Below are positions 41,547 through 51,579 of a stretch of 64,000 nt of DNA, piece by piece (within the stretch, counting starts at the first letter, position 1; each line of letters starts with the position of its first letter). The position numbers were made by a program, and so were the translations under genes. The DNA comes from JAFGPS01 sp964570855 (GTDB lineage Bacteria; Planctomycetota; Phycisphaerae; Sedimentisphaerales; Anaerobacaceae). The stretch spans positions 1 to 64,000 of the forward strand of contig CAZMZR010000003.1 of NCBI GenBank assembly GCA_964570855.1. The letters are read 5' to 3'. The notes under the pieces were generated by a model that was not told where the DNA came from, did not search any database, and worked only from the letters and a program-made list of their open reading frames with translations.

Positions 41547-43535
41547 ATGCCCGAGACGAACATAAACAAACAATTAAGCATTAAAAAACAAAACCAGCCG
41601 CAATTCCCAACTGCCCCCCCTGCTGTATTACTTCGTTTCCGCAGGTCATTAATCGTAATTACTCATATTTTTGTTTTTGCCGCTTCATTGATGCTCTCAT
41701 TTCTTGTTATACATAATATGCAGTTCAAGCATGCATGGTTCATTGATATATATCCTATCTTGCTCCTGTTTATGCTCGTCGTTAAGCTGCCTGTTTTCGG
41801 CCTTTTCAAACAATACAGAGGCTGGTGGAGATATGTCGGTATTTCAGACCTCATTGGTATCGTTCATGCGTCACTCATGAGCACCTTAGTCATAGTAGTT
41901 GTATGGTTCATCCTCAGTAACACCAACTTTGCAATTAAATATCTTCCTCCGGGTATGGCCGAACCTGCTGAAGGCGTCTGTATTGCTGATTTGTTTGCTA
42001 CAGTTTTGCTTCTGGCAGGGCTGCGAATGATTATACGGCTATATTACGAGGCGTCCCGCACAGTCGAGGTCGGAAGGCTTAGAAGATTTCTTATAATCGG
42101 CGCAGGCAATGCCGGCGAAGCGTTACTTCGAGAAATACACAGAATGCCTGTTGTACAATATGAAGTAATAGGTCTCATCGATGACGACCCTGCCAAGCAG
42201 GGCACTCACATTCATGGAATATCTGTTCTCGGTACGGTAGAGCAACTACCTGGAATCTGCAAGGATCACAATATCGAAGAAATAGCTATTGCAATGCCTT
42301 CGGCAAGCCACCGACAACTCAGACGCGTCATTCAGGTCTGCGAAGGTACAAAAATCAGATTTCGCACCGTACCCCATATCACCGATATTGCTTCCGGTAA
42401 ATTTCGTGTCTCCCAGATTCGAGATGTCGATATAAACGACTTATTGGGTAGAGAAACTGTGCAGCTTGAATTGGATTCGATAGAAGCTTATGCAAAAGAA
42501 AAAACAATTCTTGTCACCGGCGCCGGCGGCTCCATAGGCTCGGAATTGTGCCGTCAGCTATGCAATTTCAAACCTAAACTTCTTTTGCTCGTCGAACAGG
42601 CCGAAAATCCGCTTTTCTATATAGAAAGGGAGTTAAGAACACGATTTCCAGCGGTCGATATCGAAACGCTTATTTGCAATATCACAGACAAGAACAGCCT
42701 TGAGCAAATATTCGACAGGTATAATCCGCAGGTTGTGATTCATGCCGCCGCTCACAAACATGTCCCTTTAATGGAGCTTAACGCCACACAGGCGATAATT
42801 AATAATATCGTCGGTACACAAGTTGTTGCAGATGCATCAGAGAAATTCGATACAACAAATTTTGTCATGATAAGTACGGATAAAGCCGTCAATCCAACCA
42901 GTATAATGGGCTCATCCAAACGGATTGCTGAAATGTATATTCAGGATCTCAGCAGAACGAGCAAAACACATTTTGTCACTGTACGTTTCGGCAATGTTCT
43001 CGACTCCGAAGGTTCTGTTGTACCTATTTTCAAAAAGCAAATAGCTCAGGGTGGTCCGGTAACCGTTACACATCCTGAAATGAAACGTTATTTTATGACC
43101 ATCCCGGAGGCAAGTCAGCTCGTCCTTCAGGCGGCTGCCATGGGAAAAGGCGGAGAAATCTTCGTTTTGGATATGGGTGAGCCGGTAAAGATCGTAGATC
43201 TGGCAAGAGAGCTTATCACACTCAGTGGCTTCAGACCTGGTGAAGATATTGAAATAGATTTTACCGGCCCCAGACCCGGTGAGAAACTGTTTGAAGAACT
43301 GTCCATAGAAGGCGAAGATATGCAGAGAACAAGGCATCCAAAAATTAGTATATGGAAAAACATACCAATGGAGCGTGATAAACTTCGCATCGGTATAAAA
43401 GAATTAATAACACTCGCTAAAACATATAAACGCACAGAAATAATAGAAAAAATTAAAGAACTTATACCTGAATATATAAGTTCTGAATTGTCTCTGGAAC
43501 AAATAAATTGCAAAAAAAGTAATAAGAATAACTAA
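41547..43535 (+). CDS. CapD/FlaA1/WbpM-type nucleotide-sugar 4,6-dehydratase
   Basis: A 662-aa membrane-bound enzyme that makes 4-keto-6-deoxy sugars from UDP-N-acetylhexosamine for surface glycans. About four N-terminal transmembrane segments (residues 30-150) are followed by a first Rossmann fold (IIGAGNAGEALLREI, about 185-199). The catalytic short-chain dehydrogenase domain has VTGAGGSIGSELCRQL (about 325-340), VIHAAAHKHVPLME and STDKAVNPTSIMGSSKR, where Met replaces the usual Tyr as in the family. It stands apart from other glycan genes here. A weak terminator follows. Confidence 0.93.
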   Translation: MPETNINKQLSIKKQNQPQFPTAPPAVLLRFRRSLIVITHIFVFAASLMLSFLVIHNMQFKHAWFIDIYPILLLFMLVVKLPVFGLFKQYRGWWRYVGISDLIGIVHASLMSTLVIVVVWFILSNTNFAIKYLPPGMAEPAEGVCIADLFATVLLLAGLRMIIRLYYEASRTVEVGRLRRFLIIGAGNAGEALLREIHRMPVVQYEVIGLIDDDPAKQGTHIHGISVLGTVEQLPGICKDHNIEEIAIAMPSASHRQLRRVIQVCEGTKIRFRTVPHITDIASGKFRVSQIRDVDINDLLGRETVQLELDSIEAYAKEKTILVTGAGGSIGSELCRQLCNFKPKLLLLVEQAENPLFYIERELRTRFPAVDIETLICNITDKNSLEQIFDRYNPQVVIHAAAHKHVPLMELNATQAIINNIVGTQVVADASEKFDTTNFVMISTDKAVNPTSIMGSSKRIAEMYIQDLSRTSKTHFVTVRFGNVLDSEGSVVPIFKKQIAQGGPVTVTHPEMKRYFMTIPEASQLVLQAAAMGKGGEIFVLDMGEPVKIVDLARELITLSGFRPGEDIEIDFTGPRPGEKLFEELSIEGEDMQRTRHPKISIWKNIPMERDKLRIGIKELITLAKTYKRTEIIEKIKELIPEYISSELSLEQINCKKSNKNN

Positions 43536-43560
43536 AATGAGCCTTCAATCTCATTTATTA
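43535..43560 (+). terminator. Weak terminator after the dehydratase gene
   Basis: AAATGAG (43535-43541) pairs with CTCATTT (43550-43556) around 8 bases. The tail ATTATTAAA is only moderately T-rich. Confidence 0.35.
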
Positions 43561-44125
43561 AACTATTCTTTGCTTTCAGCCTGAAGGTATGATTATAAAC
43601 CTATTGGGTATATAATATATCCAGTTTTACTCAAATATACCCCCTATATTACGAATTAAGAAAATGCATAATATGCCCATTTTAACATATTTTTATTCGG
43701 TCTTTTTCCCCCCTTTATCATACCGAAAAATATTTAATCCTGTCTCTCCATATATATTTTCGGACTATCTTTAAAAATCATCGATTTTATATTAAAAATT
43801 AGTCTTAAAATCCCCATAGTATGACTTTCATCGAATAAATGTAACAATCAGAAATAATTTAAATAAATTCCTTTATCATCACTATTTAGTCACATTTACT
43901 GTTTATTTTTAGATATAAATACTTAAAGCTTCTCAATCCATTTAATTCACTTCCTTATCGGTGTATTATCTCCTAATATACATGTTATCTGCCCATTTGT
44001 AAATGTCGATATAATACGTAATTACCCAAATTGACTACTTTAGCCATATGTGGTATAATACAAAATATATTCTATGAGTTATTTATTTATATTATCATTA
44101 TCTTAAGAGTTAGGAGGCCGATAAA
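43536..44125. other. 590-bp AT-rich intergenic region
   Basis: No gene. It is very AT-rich and mainly pyrimidine on the plus strand over its first part. A partial inverted repeat lies at 43723-43733 (CCGAAAAATAT) and 43752-43763. The one clear signal is the promoter at 44031-44059. GCCGATAA at 44117-44124 abuts the next start codon and is probably just the ribosome-binding region. Confidence 0.4.
44031..44059 (+). promoter_or_regulatory. Sigma-70 promoter of the GLUG protein gene
   Basis: TTGACT (44031-44036), a 17-base spacer and a perfect TATAAT (44054-44059). The leader to ATG 44126 is about 60 bases, with AGGAGG just before the start. Confidence 0.7.
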
Positions 44126-45928
44126 ATGAATGCTTTAAGAATTTCACAGACATGGAGATTAATCTCTATACTGATTATAGTCTTCCTTTTTAGTTTTCCC
44201 ATACAAGCTCAATACGGCGGTGGTACAGGAGAGCAGAATAATCCCTACCTTATCTTCTCAGCCGAACAAATGAATACTATCGGAGCAAATCCTATTGACT
44301 GGGACAAACACTTCCGACTCATGTCTGATATTGATATGACAAGTGACATAAAACCACTATTCAATATTATTGGAACCAAGGAAGAACCATTCACCGGTGT
44401 GTTTGATGGTAATAATTATAAAATCCTGTATTTCACCTATACTTTCATAGACACAAATAATGTTGGTCTTTTTGGCTATGTTGATAATCCAAATACAGAA
44501 ATTACAAACCTTGGATTGATTGATCCAAATATTGTTGCGGCAAACGGAACAAACGTTGGCTCTCTTGTCGGTCACCTTCGAAATGGATCCATCAAACGCT
44601 GCTACGCTGAGGGTGGAGTTATTTATGGTAATAAGACTATCGGTGGTTTAGTTGGTTCCAATTATAACGGAATAATAACCGAATGTTATGCTAATGTTGA
44701 CATATCAGGAAATGAGAGAATAGGTGGCCTGGTCGGAGAGAACAAAAACGGCATAATCAGTGCTTGCTATGCCAACGGTAATGTTTACGGTGGTTATAAT
44801 AGTCAATATATCGGCGGGCTGGTGGCAATCAACAATTCACTGATACATCATTGCTATGCTACCGGCATGGTATCCGCTGAGGAGGGAAGTATCTTTATAA
44901 GCGGGCTGGTGGCGTACAGCCTACCGGATACTATAAATAATTGTTTCTGGGATGAAGAAACAAGCGGCATTCAAGAAAACAAAATATTAACCGTTGAAGA
45001 AGGAATTGGTCTGACAACTACCCAGATGTATAACTCTAACACTTTTATGGATGCCGGATGGGATTTTATGGACGAGATCCAAAACGGCACGGAAGATATC
45101 TGGTGGATTAATGAAGGTCAGGACTACCCCCGATTGTTGTGGGAATTGACTCAAGATGTGGAATATGAGTCTTTATCCGTGAGAACCGCGCTGGCAGACA
45201 ATGAATCAACTTCCGAAGAGTCTGCTGATGAAGTATATAGCGACACTTCTACTGTTACTGAATACTTCACAGAACGATTTACTTCTGGTTCTGATTCCTT
45301 CGATCTATCGAATAAATCAATCATGTTCACCCCAACTACAGACGGTACATATTACAGTTTTTCCGTACAGAATATTACAGAATTACCGACCAATCCCATA
45401 GGGGGTACAAAACTGGTATTGACTGACGATAGTTACAAGGATGCGCGCCTGAGCGATCAAAAAAAGTTAAAAATCTTTGGCTACAATTATGAAAGATTCT
45501 TTGTCGGAAGTAACGGTTATATCACTTTTAACTTCGGAGATACAAGCCGTAACAACATACTGATGAACCATTTTAACACAAAACGTATATCTGTTTTATT
45601 CAATGACTTCGATCCATCCAGAAGAGGAGCAGTCAGATGGAAACAGTTGGAAGATCGAGCGGTTGTCACATGGGAAAATGTCTCAGAATATGTTCCGATT
45701 AATTCCAATACATTCCAGGTTGAAATGTATTATGATGGAAAGATACAGCTTGCCTGGCTTGATATTGCAGCCAGCAATGGCATTGTAGGTTTATCAAGGG
45801 GAACTGTTATGCCGGAGGATTTTCAGGAAACAGATTTTTCAGAACATATCCCACCATCAGATCAGGGCGGTGAGCCGGATACTGATACTCCGGGAAGTAG
45901 TTCGGGAAGAAGAAACAGAAAGAAGTAA
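44126..45928 (+). CDS. Secreted GLUG-repeat surface protein
   Basis: A 600-aa exported protein. A signal peptide covers about residues 1-30 (LISILIIVFLFSFPIQAQYG). GLUG-type repeats run from about residue 140 to 270 in the form GGLVGENKNGIISACYANG; these fold as a beta-solenoid and occur in bacterial adhesins and peptidase-associated proteins. A second region (about 400-575) has a nidogen-like look: KIFGYNYERFFVGSNGYITF, then SVLFNDFDPSRRGAVRW and VEMYYDGKIQLAWLD. The tail is Ser/Gly-rich and ends RRNRKK. Likely an adhesin or cell-surface protein. It precedes an outer-membrane protein gene by 126 bp. Confidence 0.85.
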   Translation: MNALRISQTWRLISILIIVFLFSFPIQAQYGGGTGEQNNPYLIFSAEQMNTIGANPIDWDKHFRLMSDIDMTSDIKPLFNIIGTKEEPFTGVFDGNNYKILYFTYTFIDTNNVGLFGYVDNPNTEITNLGLIDPNIVAANGTNVGSLVGHLRNGSIKRCYAEGGVIYGNKTIGGLVGSNYNGIITECYANVDISGNERIGGLVGENKNGIISACYANGNVYGGYNSQYIGGLVAINNSLIHHCYATGMVSAEEGSIFISGLVAYSLPDTINNCFWDEETSGIQENKILTVEEGIGLTTTQMYNSNTFMDAGWDFMDEIQNGTEDIWWINEGQDYPRLLWELTQDVEYESLSVRTALADNESTSEESADEVYSDTSTVTEYFTERFTSGSDSFDLSNKSIMFTPTTDGTYYSFSVQNITELPTNPIGGTKLVLTDDSYKDARLSDQKKLKIFGYNYERFFVGSNGYITFNFGDTSRNNILMNHFNTKRISVLFNDFDPSRRGAVRWKQLEDRAVVTWENVSEYVPINSNTFQVEMYYDGKIQLAWLDIAASNGIVGLSRGTVMPEDFQETDFSEHIPPSDQGGEPDTDTPGSSSGRRNRKK

Positions 45929-46054
45929 CTATCTTAAGCTATCAGATATTCCTTCTTTCTAATGAGTTAATATAAAACATTTTAGGCATAAATTAAGCTG
46001 ATTTTAATGATAGCATCTTATTAGTAAGAGATTAATAAAGAAGGCAGGTATATT

Positions 46055-46915
46055 ATGCAGATTGGAACAATCTTTTTAGAGTTCATAAATAAAAAATATT
46101 TCCGGCTGCTTAGCTTCACGCTCATAGTAATAATTTTATCCGGTTCAGAAGCTTTTGCCCTGGATCCAATGGGCCCACCAACTACCGGTCTGATGGAAGG
46201 TCAGTATGAATTCGGAATTGATTACTCCAACAGCACAATGGACCTTAAATTGGAAGGTGGCAAATATACTGAATGGAATCATACTACAAGTGTAACAGAA
46301 TCAGGAGAGGCTGAATCGTTCACACTTAAAGACTTTGAAATGAACAAAATATATACCCATCTCGGGTACGGCATCTGGGATTATTGTGATATGTTCTTAC
46401 GCTTAGGTATAGTGAACGCCGAATTCGGTGATTCGATCTGGGAAGCAGGAGAAAAATTTGACAACCAGTCAGATATCACATTTTGCATCGGTTCTCGGGC
46501 GACCTTTTATGAGGAGGGCAATCTCAAAATAGGTAGAATTATTCAGCTTAGCTGGGCTAACCTGGCTGGGCGCTTAAAATCACCACAATGGACGGAAGAT
46601 GAGTCGAGTGACATCGAACTAATCGAAATACAAGCCGCTATAGGTCCGACATACACCACGGAAAATGGAATTTCGTTTTACGGTGGACCTTTCTTCCATT
46701 TTGTCAGCGGTGATATAGAAGAAAAATACAACGATATTAACGAGTATGGGGAAGACATAACGGCGAAATATACATGGGATATCAATGCAACCTCAAATTT
46801 CGGCGGTTATATCGGCGTACAGTTGGATGACGGCGAATATACTTTCCTCAACATCGAATACCAATGCACATCAGGAGCCGATTTATATAGTTTTAACCTA
46901 ATCTACAGATTCTAA
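46055..46915 (+). CDS. Outer-membrane beta-barrel-like protein
   Basis: A 286-aa exported protein. Its signal peptide (about residues 1-36) is followed by alternating amphipathic strands with Tyr and Phe (YEFGIDYSNSTMDLKLEGGKY), and it ends in FNLIYRF, an aromatic C-terminus typical of barrels inserted by the Bam machinery. No specific family is recognised. A terminator shared with the Xer gene follows at 47074. Confidence 0.72.
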   Translation: MQIGTIFLEFINKKYFRLLSFTLIVIILSGSEAFALDPMGPPTTGLMEGQYEFGIDYSNSTMDLKLEGGKYTEWNHTTSVTESGEAESFTLKDFEMNKIYTHLGYGIWDYCDMFLRLGIVNAEFGDSIWEAGEKFDNQSDITFCIGSRATFYEEGNLKIGRIIQLSWANLAGRLKSPQWTEDESSDIELIEIQAAIGPTYTTENGISFYGGPFFHFVSGDIEEKYNDINEYGEDITAKYTWDINATSNFGGYIGVQLDDGEYTFLNIEYQCTSGADLYSFNLIYRF

Positions 46916-47073
46916 CTTGAACAGTGCTTTTGGCGGAATTAGAAAAAAGGAAAAAGAGAAATATCCGCCACCTTTATCAACAAGCAAATTCATTTAATAA
47001 TTTACCAGCTACCTGTTGTACCGCTATCCGATTGTACCTTTGGTAGAATAGCCGATTGTAATGAGCGCATAAA

Positions 47074-47105
47074 AAACCCCCGTGCTGTTCCGGGGGTTTC
47101 TTTTT
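47074..47105. terminator. Bidirectional terminator
   Basis: AACCCCCG and CGGGGGTT arms (within 47075-47098), preceded by AAAAAA and followed by CTTTTTC. It can stop both the outer-membrane protein transcript and the Xer recombinase transcript coming from the other side. Confidence 0.8.
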
Positions 47106-47125
47106 CTGAAGTATTTTACCGTCGT

Positions 47126-48154
47126 TTAGTTTTTCAATGGATTCATATCGTTTCCATCGTTTCCATCGTTTCGAGGATGGGCGTTTTCATAGACCTCTTT
47201 GAGTCTTGTTGTCGTAAGATGTGTGTAAACCTGCGTTGTTGACAGTGATTGATGGCCGAGCAATTCCTGGACGCTTCTCAAATCCGCACCATTATTAAGC
47301 ATGTGTGTTGCAAAACTATGCCGCAGGGTATGAGGGCTGATAGCAGGATCAAGGCCCGCCATCTTTAAGTATTTATCCATCTTTCGGCGAACACTTCGAG
47401 TACTCAATCGTCGGCCATGTTTATTCACAAAAAGAACCTTCGGATCGAAATTATTGTTATTCTGAGCCCGTTTATTTCTGAATTCCATATAATGTTGTAT
47501 AGTCTGCAGGGCAGAGGCTCCGATTGGCGTAATCCTTTCTTTTTTACCCTTGCCTCTGACATGCACAACCTCGCCGAGGAAATCGATATCCTCCATATTC
47601 AGTGCTACAAGCTCACTGACTCTTATACCTGTGCTGTATAGTGTTTCCAGGATTGCTCTGTCTCTCGCTCCGAGCCAGGTATTCATAGGTGGCGTATCAA
47701 GCAGTCTCTTTACTTCTTCATATTCGAGAAATTTCGGCAGCTTTTTATCCTGCTTCGGTGTTCTAACGGCCGTTACCGGATTTGCGCTGACATGATTTCT
47801 TTTCACAAGAAATTTATAGAAGCTTCTCAACGTCGCCAGCTTACGCGCTATCGTTGCTTTTGAGTAAACTTTTTCATTTAGGTAAGCAAGATATGCTCTG
47901 ATGGAATCCGTACCTGTCGACAGTAGCAATTGGTCGATCCTAAGATCGACCTTCATTGCAACCGCCGTTGCAGGACCGCCATTATCGAACGAAATAGATT
48001 CGCCCTCAGACCGGCCATCTTCCGGAGTTCCACATAGAAACTCACCAAATTGGGACAAATCAGCCCCGTAGCATTTTGCAGTGTGCTCGGAAAAACGTCT
48101 CTCATACTTCAAGTAATCTAAGAACTTCTGGATAATCATGCTTTCTTCTATCAT
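47126..48154 (-). CDS. XerC/XerD-type tyrosine recombinase
   Basis: A 342-aa site-specific recombinase of the chromosome-dimer resolution type. The N-terminal core-binding domain (about residues 7-130) holds an unusual insert of about 30 residues (41-75, rich in Gly, Ser and Glu). The catalytic domain has Arg178 (YSTGIRVSELVAL), Lys202, His275 and Arg278 (HTLRHSFATH), His301 and the nucleophile Tyr310 (QVYTHLT). The C-terminus carries a short tandem repeat (NDGNDGND). No integron, phage or dif-like site is visible beside it, so a housekeeping role is likely. An AGGT stretch precedes the ATG. Confidence 0.92.
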   Translation of the reverse strand: MIEESMIIQKFLDYLKYERRFSEHTAKCYGADLSQFGEFLCGTPEDGRSEGESISFDNGGPATAVAMKVDLRIDQLLLSTGTDSIRAYLAYLNEKVYSKATIARKLATLRSFYKFLVKRNHVSANPVTAVRTPKQDKKLPKFLEYEEVKRLLDTPPMNTWLGARDRAILETLYSTGIRVSELVALNMEDIDFLGEVVHVRGKGKKERITPIGASALQTIQHYMEFRNKRAQNNNNFDPKVLFVNKHGRRLSTRSVRRKMDKYLKMAGLDPAISPHTLRHSFATHMLNNGADLRSVQELLGHQSLSTTQVYTHLTTTRLKEVYENAHPRNDGNDGNDMNPLKN

Positions 48155-48236
48155 AATTTACCTGTCTATATTAAGGTTCTCTTTCTAAAAACTACAACGT
48201 CAATTGTTTTCTCCAACATTGCGGATTCCATTTGAA

Positions 48237-48476
48237 CTAATTAACATTAAACTGATGATCTTTGTTTTCTCCCAAGAGTTCGTCCGCCCGGCCAACAAGC
48301 AACTGTGTTAGTTTAAAACTTAGCACCGCCGCATCAAACCAATCGAAGTTCGTGCGATTATCCTTGGCCTGATCAATTAGGGCGTCCAATAATTCACCTT
48401 CATTTCCGTTCTCGTAACGAAAAATGAACTTCTCTGCTCCCTTATGTAAAACAAGTTGATGCCTTATTTTATGCAT
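48237..48476 (-). CDS. Conserved-looking small protein
   Basis: A 79-aa acidic, mostly helical protein of unknown function (HKGAEKFIFRYENGNEGELL, then a helix rich in Asp, Asn and Leu). It lies between the Xer gene and the radical SAM gene on the same strand. The coding-like composition and position support it, but no family or ribosome-binding site is recognised. Confidence 0.5.
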   Translation of the reverse strand: MHKIRHQLVLHKGAEKFIFRYENGNEGELLDALIDQAKDNRTNFDWFDAAVLSFKLTQLLVGRADELLGENKDHQFNVN

Positions 48477-48745
48477 TGAAATTAAATATTCCGTCCATTA
48501 GAAACCTTCCTGAAAAACCAAATCCATTCTTCACTTTCCTATTCCTAAGTACTTGCGATAAAACCGACTCTTTGGTAAACGGTACAAGGCTTTTATCGGC
48601 CAATACTTGTTCAGGCTTTACAAATTGAATGAGAATAGATGTAAATTAACAGGAATTTTTTTCTGATTATTTTGATGATATGTTGGATCCGCTTTCATGC
48701 GGAAGTGAATTCTATTCTTCAGGTGGGCCTTTAACTTTGCATTTA

Positions 48746-49711
48746 TCAGGATTTGACTTTGAAAAAGGTCTTTCCCCCTTTTTGTTCGAAACCAATAGCA
48801 CCTTTTTGCTTAAGGATAGTGACATATTTTAGCGCCTCATTGGGGCCGATGCGCATAGACGAACATATATCATCCAGCGAACAGGGTCTGCGTTTCAGCA
48901 TTGAAAACAGGGTTTCCGTTTTACCCTTTACCTCTAAACGCAATCCCAACGAATCACCCTGCTCATCGTCAAATTGGATACCGGAAAAATCAGATATTAT
49001 CTCACAGTTCTCACCCAACTGTTCAGATATAGACTGGAGTTTCCGGGCATTTAGTTTCCTTAGACTCATTTCAGCCGTCGGGCGAACTGCTGTGTTGAGC
49101 TGAACCTTATCGGGACGAATACGTTGGATAATAGCCCTGATTTTAGCTATTTGCCCGGAATTGGTATTTATCGTATCAACTAAAAAAACCTCAAGCCATA
49201 TCCGGCCGGCAAACTCTTCTCTAAATGAACATAATCCTGAAATATGCTTCTCAATACTAATATCTCGATGTGGACGGTTTATTCGACGAAAAGTTTGCTC
49301 GTCACCGGCATCAAGCGAAGGCAGTACAATATCAGCTCTTGCACATTCTTCTCGCACATCAGCCCTGTAAAACAATGTTCCGTTGGTAACTATAGCTATG
49401 GGGATATCCGTATTTTTTTTTATCTGGTCAATAATTTCACCCAAAAGGGAATTCAAGGTAGGTTCACCCGAACCGGCAATAGTAATATAATCTGTTTCCA
49501 GCCCTTTTTTTAATGTCTCCTTTAATTCGGCAATTATCGGTTCGAGAGGTACATAAGGCTTTCGCTCAATCGTTTTTTCAATTGTCTTACCGAGCTGGCA
49601 ATAAATACAGTCGAGTGTACAGACCTTAAACGGCACAATATCAACACCGAAGCTCCTTCCCAATCTCCTGGAAGGCACAGGACCATAAAAATATTTTTTT
49701 TCTTCGGTCAA
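48746..49711 (-). CDS. Radical SAM protein (COG0731-like)
   Basis: A 321-aa radical S-adenosylmethionine enzyme of unknown reaction. It begins FYGPVPSRRLGRSFGVDIVP, a start typical of the COG0731 group, followed by the cluster motif CTLDCIYCQLGKT (about residues 32-44). The later TIAGSGEPTLNS is the glycine-rich SAM site. The C-terminal 70 residues resemble a winged-helix module (MLKRRPCSLDDICSSMRIGP). The start is TTG at 49711 after a GGAAGGG site. It is last in a row of minus-strand genes starting at leuS. Confidence 0.85.
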   Translation of the reverse strand: MTEEKKYFYGPVPSRRLGRSFGVDIVPFKVCTLDCIYCQLGKTIEKTIERKPYVPLEPIIAELKETLKKGLETDYITIAGSGEPTLNSLLGEIIDQIKKNTDIPIAIVTNGTLFYRADVREECARADIVLPSLDAGDEQTFRRINRPHRDISIEKHISGLCSFREEFAGRIWLEVFLVDTINTNSGQIAKIRAIIQRIRPDKVQLNTAVRPTAEMSLRKLNARKLQSISEQLGENCEIISDFSGIQFDDEQGDSLGLRLEVKGKTETLFSMLKRRPCSLDDICSSMRIGPNEALKYVTILKQKGAIGFEQKGGKTFFKVKS

Positions 49712-49743
49712 TTAACAGACCCTTCCGTTATAAATCTCTTTAG

Positions 49744-50568
49744 TTAACTTCTTACAAGTTCAAATATTCCCTTACACATTTTCAGTAATGTTTCGAGCCA
49801 TTCTATAGGCATAATACAGGCGGCATCGGATTTTGCTTTTTCCGGTTGGGTATGAACCTCGACAAAAAGACCATTTGCACCGGCGGCAATAGCCGCTTTG
49901 GCGAGTATCGGAGCTGTTTCTCTTCTGCCTGCGCTGGCATTACCGAGCCCGCCCGGCTGCTGGGTACTATGGGTTGCATCAAAAACAACCGGACAGCCCA
50001 ACTGCTGCATCGCCTCAATAGCGGTCATATCGTTGACCAGCCGGTTATAGCCGAAAAATGTGCCCCTTTCGGTAAGCAATATTTTTTTGTTGTTACAGGC
50101 ATGAATCTTATCAACTACATTTTTCATCTCGCCGGGTGAGAGAAACTGGCCCTTTTTAACATTGACAGGCTTTCCCGTTTCGGCACAGGCACACAGCAAA
50201 TCAGTTTGTCTACACAAAAAAGCGGGCACCTGCAAACAATCAACAACCGCTCCGGCTATTTCGGCTTGTGCCGGTTCGTGGATGTCAGTCATTACCGGCA
50301 GATTGGTTTCTCGTCGAACTTGCGTTAGAATCTCCAGTCCTTTTTCGAGACCCGGTCCACGAAAGCCGGATATACTGGAGCGATTGGCTTTGTCAAAACT
50401 GGCTTTGAAAATCATTCCGACGCCGGTTTTTTGGCTAATGTTCACAAGTCTGCCGGCTATATCCAGGCAAAGGTCTTTACTTTCAATAACGCAGGGACCG
50501 GCCATTACAAATAAAGAAGCATTCAAACCAATTTCAACGTCACCAATTGTGAAATTTCTTTGATCCAT
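49744..50568 (-). CDS. kdsA: KDO-8-phosphate synthase
   Basis: Condenses phosphoenolpyruvate with arabinose 5-phosphate to make the KDO sugar of lipopolysaccharide. The 274-aa protein has VMAGPCVIESKDLCLD (about residues 21-36), KASFDKANRSSISGFRGPGL (about 54-73), MTDIHEPAQAE and a late VFDATHSTQQPGG. Its presence implies a KDO-containing outer membrane. It is followed 32 bp later by the radical SAM gene and preceded by the diacylglycerol-kinase-like gene. Confidence 0.95.
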   Translation of the reverse strand: MDQRNFTIGDVEIGLNASLFVMAGPCVIESKDLCLDIAGRLVNISQKTGVGMIFKASFDKANRSSISGFRGPGLEKGLEILTQVRRETNLPVMTDIHEPAQAEIAGAVVDCLQVPAFLCRQTDLLCACAETGKPVNVKKGQFLSPGEMKNVVDKIHACNNKKILLTERGTFFGYNRLVNDMTAIEAMQQLGCPVVFDATHSTQQPGGLGNASAGRRETAPILAKAAIAAGANGLFVEVHTQPEKAKSDAACIMPIEWLETLLKMCKGIFELVRS

Positions 50569-50596
50569 ATAGTAAGTCCTACTTTAAGTTCAATGA

Positions 50597-51541
50597 TTAT
50601 CCAATCGCTCTGATAATTCTTGTTCTAATGCCCGCCGGTTTGGCACCTTCAGGTACGACACAATTAACTGCATGAGGTATAACATTTATTTGGACCGGCA
50701 GGAATGGGCCGGGATCACCGTCAATTTCAGTTCGTATGAGTTTAACCTCAGAACTAATTGTAATATTTTTGCCCTGACGATAAATAACATCCCGGCGGTT
50801 GGCGTGGTGTTTCAATATTGTCATGATCGAATGTTTAACCAGATGGAGTCGTGATGCACATTTGTAGATACATATATCCAACAGGCCGTCGCCGTAATCG
50901 GCATAATGCAAAATTTGCAGACCCACCGCGTATCTTGAAATGTTTCCTATAAAAACAAGCCCCGGACCGTCATAAATTTCTTCCCCGTCAACCTGAACTT
51001 TCATCGGGGCAAACCTATAGCCCCAGAATGTTCGCCAAATCGGCCAGAAGTAATCAAAGTGATTAATATGCCCGTCCCGCTGTTCGCTGACCCGCTTTAC
51101 CACCTCGCCATCAAATCCGAAGCCGGCCACAGAGGTAAAGCATTTTCCATTTACACTTCCGAGATCCAGAGGCCGAATGTATCCGGCTTCAAATATTTTG
51201 ATCATAGTTTTTAATTTTTCGTCGAAGCCCAATTCATTAGCCAACAGATTCTCCGTTCCGGAGGGCATTATCAATAACGGTTTGTCACTGCCTTCCAGGC
51301 CGTGTGCCACTTCTCTGACGGTACCGTCACCACCGGCTGCTATTACTAATGCGCAGTTGTAATCAACTGCTGCATCGGTAGCCAGTTCACATGCATGCGC
51401 CAGTGATCTGGTAAGGCTGCACCTTACTTCATACCCCCTTTTAACGAGGTATTTCTCAAATCGGTGCCCCATCATTTTAGTACAGGTGGCACCGGATTTG
51501 GGATTTACTATATATGCAATGTAACCATCATCAGGCTTCAT
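50597..51541 (-). CDS. Diacylglycerol/lipid kinase (DagK/LCB5 family)
   Basis: A 314-aa lipid kinase that transfers phosphate from ATP to a diacylglycerol or sphingoid-like lipid. It begins with the P-loop-like YIVNPKSGAT (about residues 9-18) and has the catalytic GGDGTVREVAHGL (about 71-83) and MPSGTENLLANELG. The C-terminal beta-sandwich is typical (ICIYKCASRLHLVKH). Lipid substrate unknown. It lies 28 bp upstream of kdsA, suggesting an envelope-lipid context. Confidence 0.88.
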   Translation of the reverse strand: MKPDDGYIAYIVNPKSGATCTKMMGHRFEKYLVKRGYEVRCSLTRSLAHACELATDAAVDYNCALVIAAGGDGTVREVAHGLEGSDKPLLIMPSGTENLLANELGFDEKLKTMIKIFEAGYIRPLDLGSVNGKCFTSVAGFGFDGEVVKRVSEQRDGHINHFDYFWPIWRTFWGYRFAPMKVQVDGEEIYDGPGLVFIGNISRYAVGLQILHYADYGDGLLDICIYKCASRLHLVKHSIMTILKHHANRRDVIYRQGKNITISSEVKLIRTEIDGDPGPFLPVQINVIPHAVNCVVPEGAKPAGIRTRIIRAIG

Positions 51542-51579
51542 ATAAGTACAAAAGTGTACATGTCATAAGTCCATATGGA

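Noticed and set aside
44117..44124. GCCGATAA directly before the GLUG protein start
   Set aside because: It would place initiation inside the coding region and lacks a -35; a consensus sigma-70 promoter is present at 44031.
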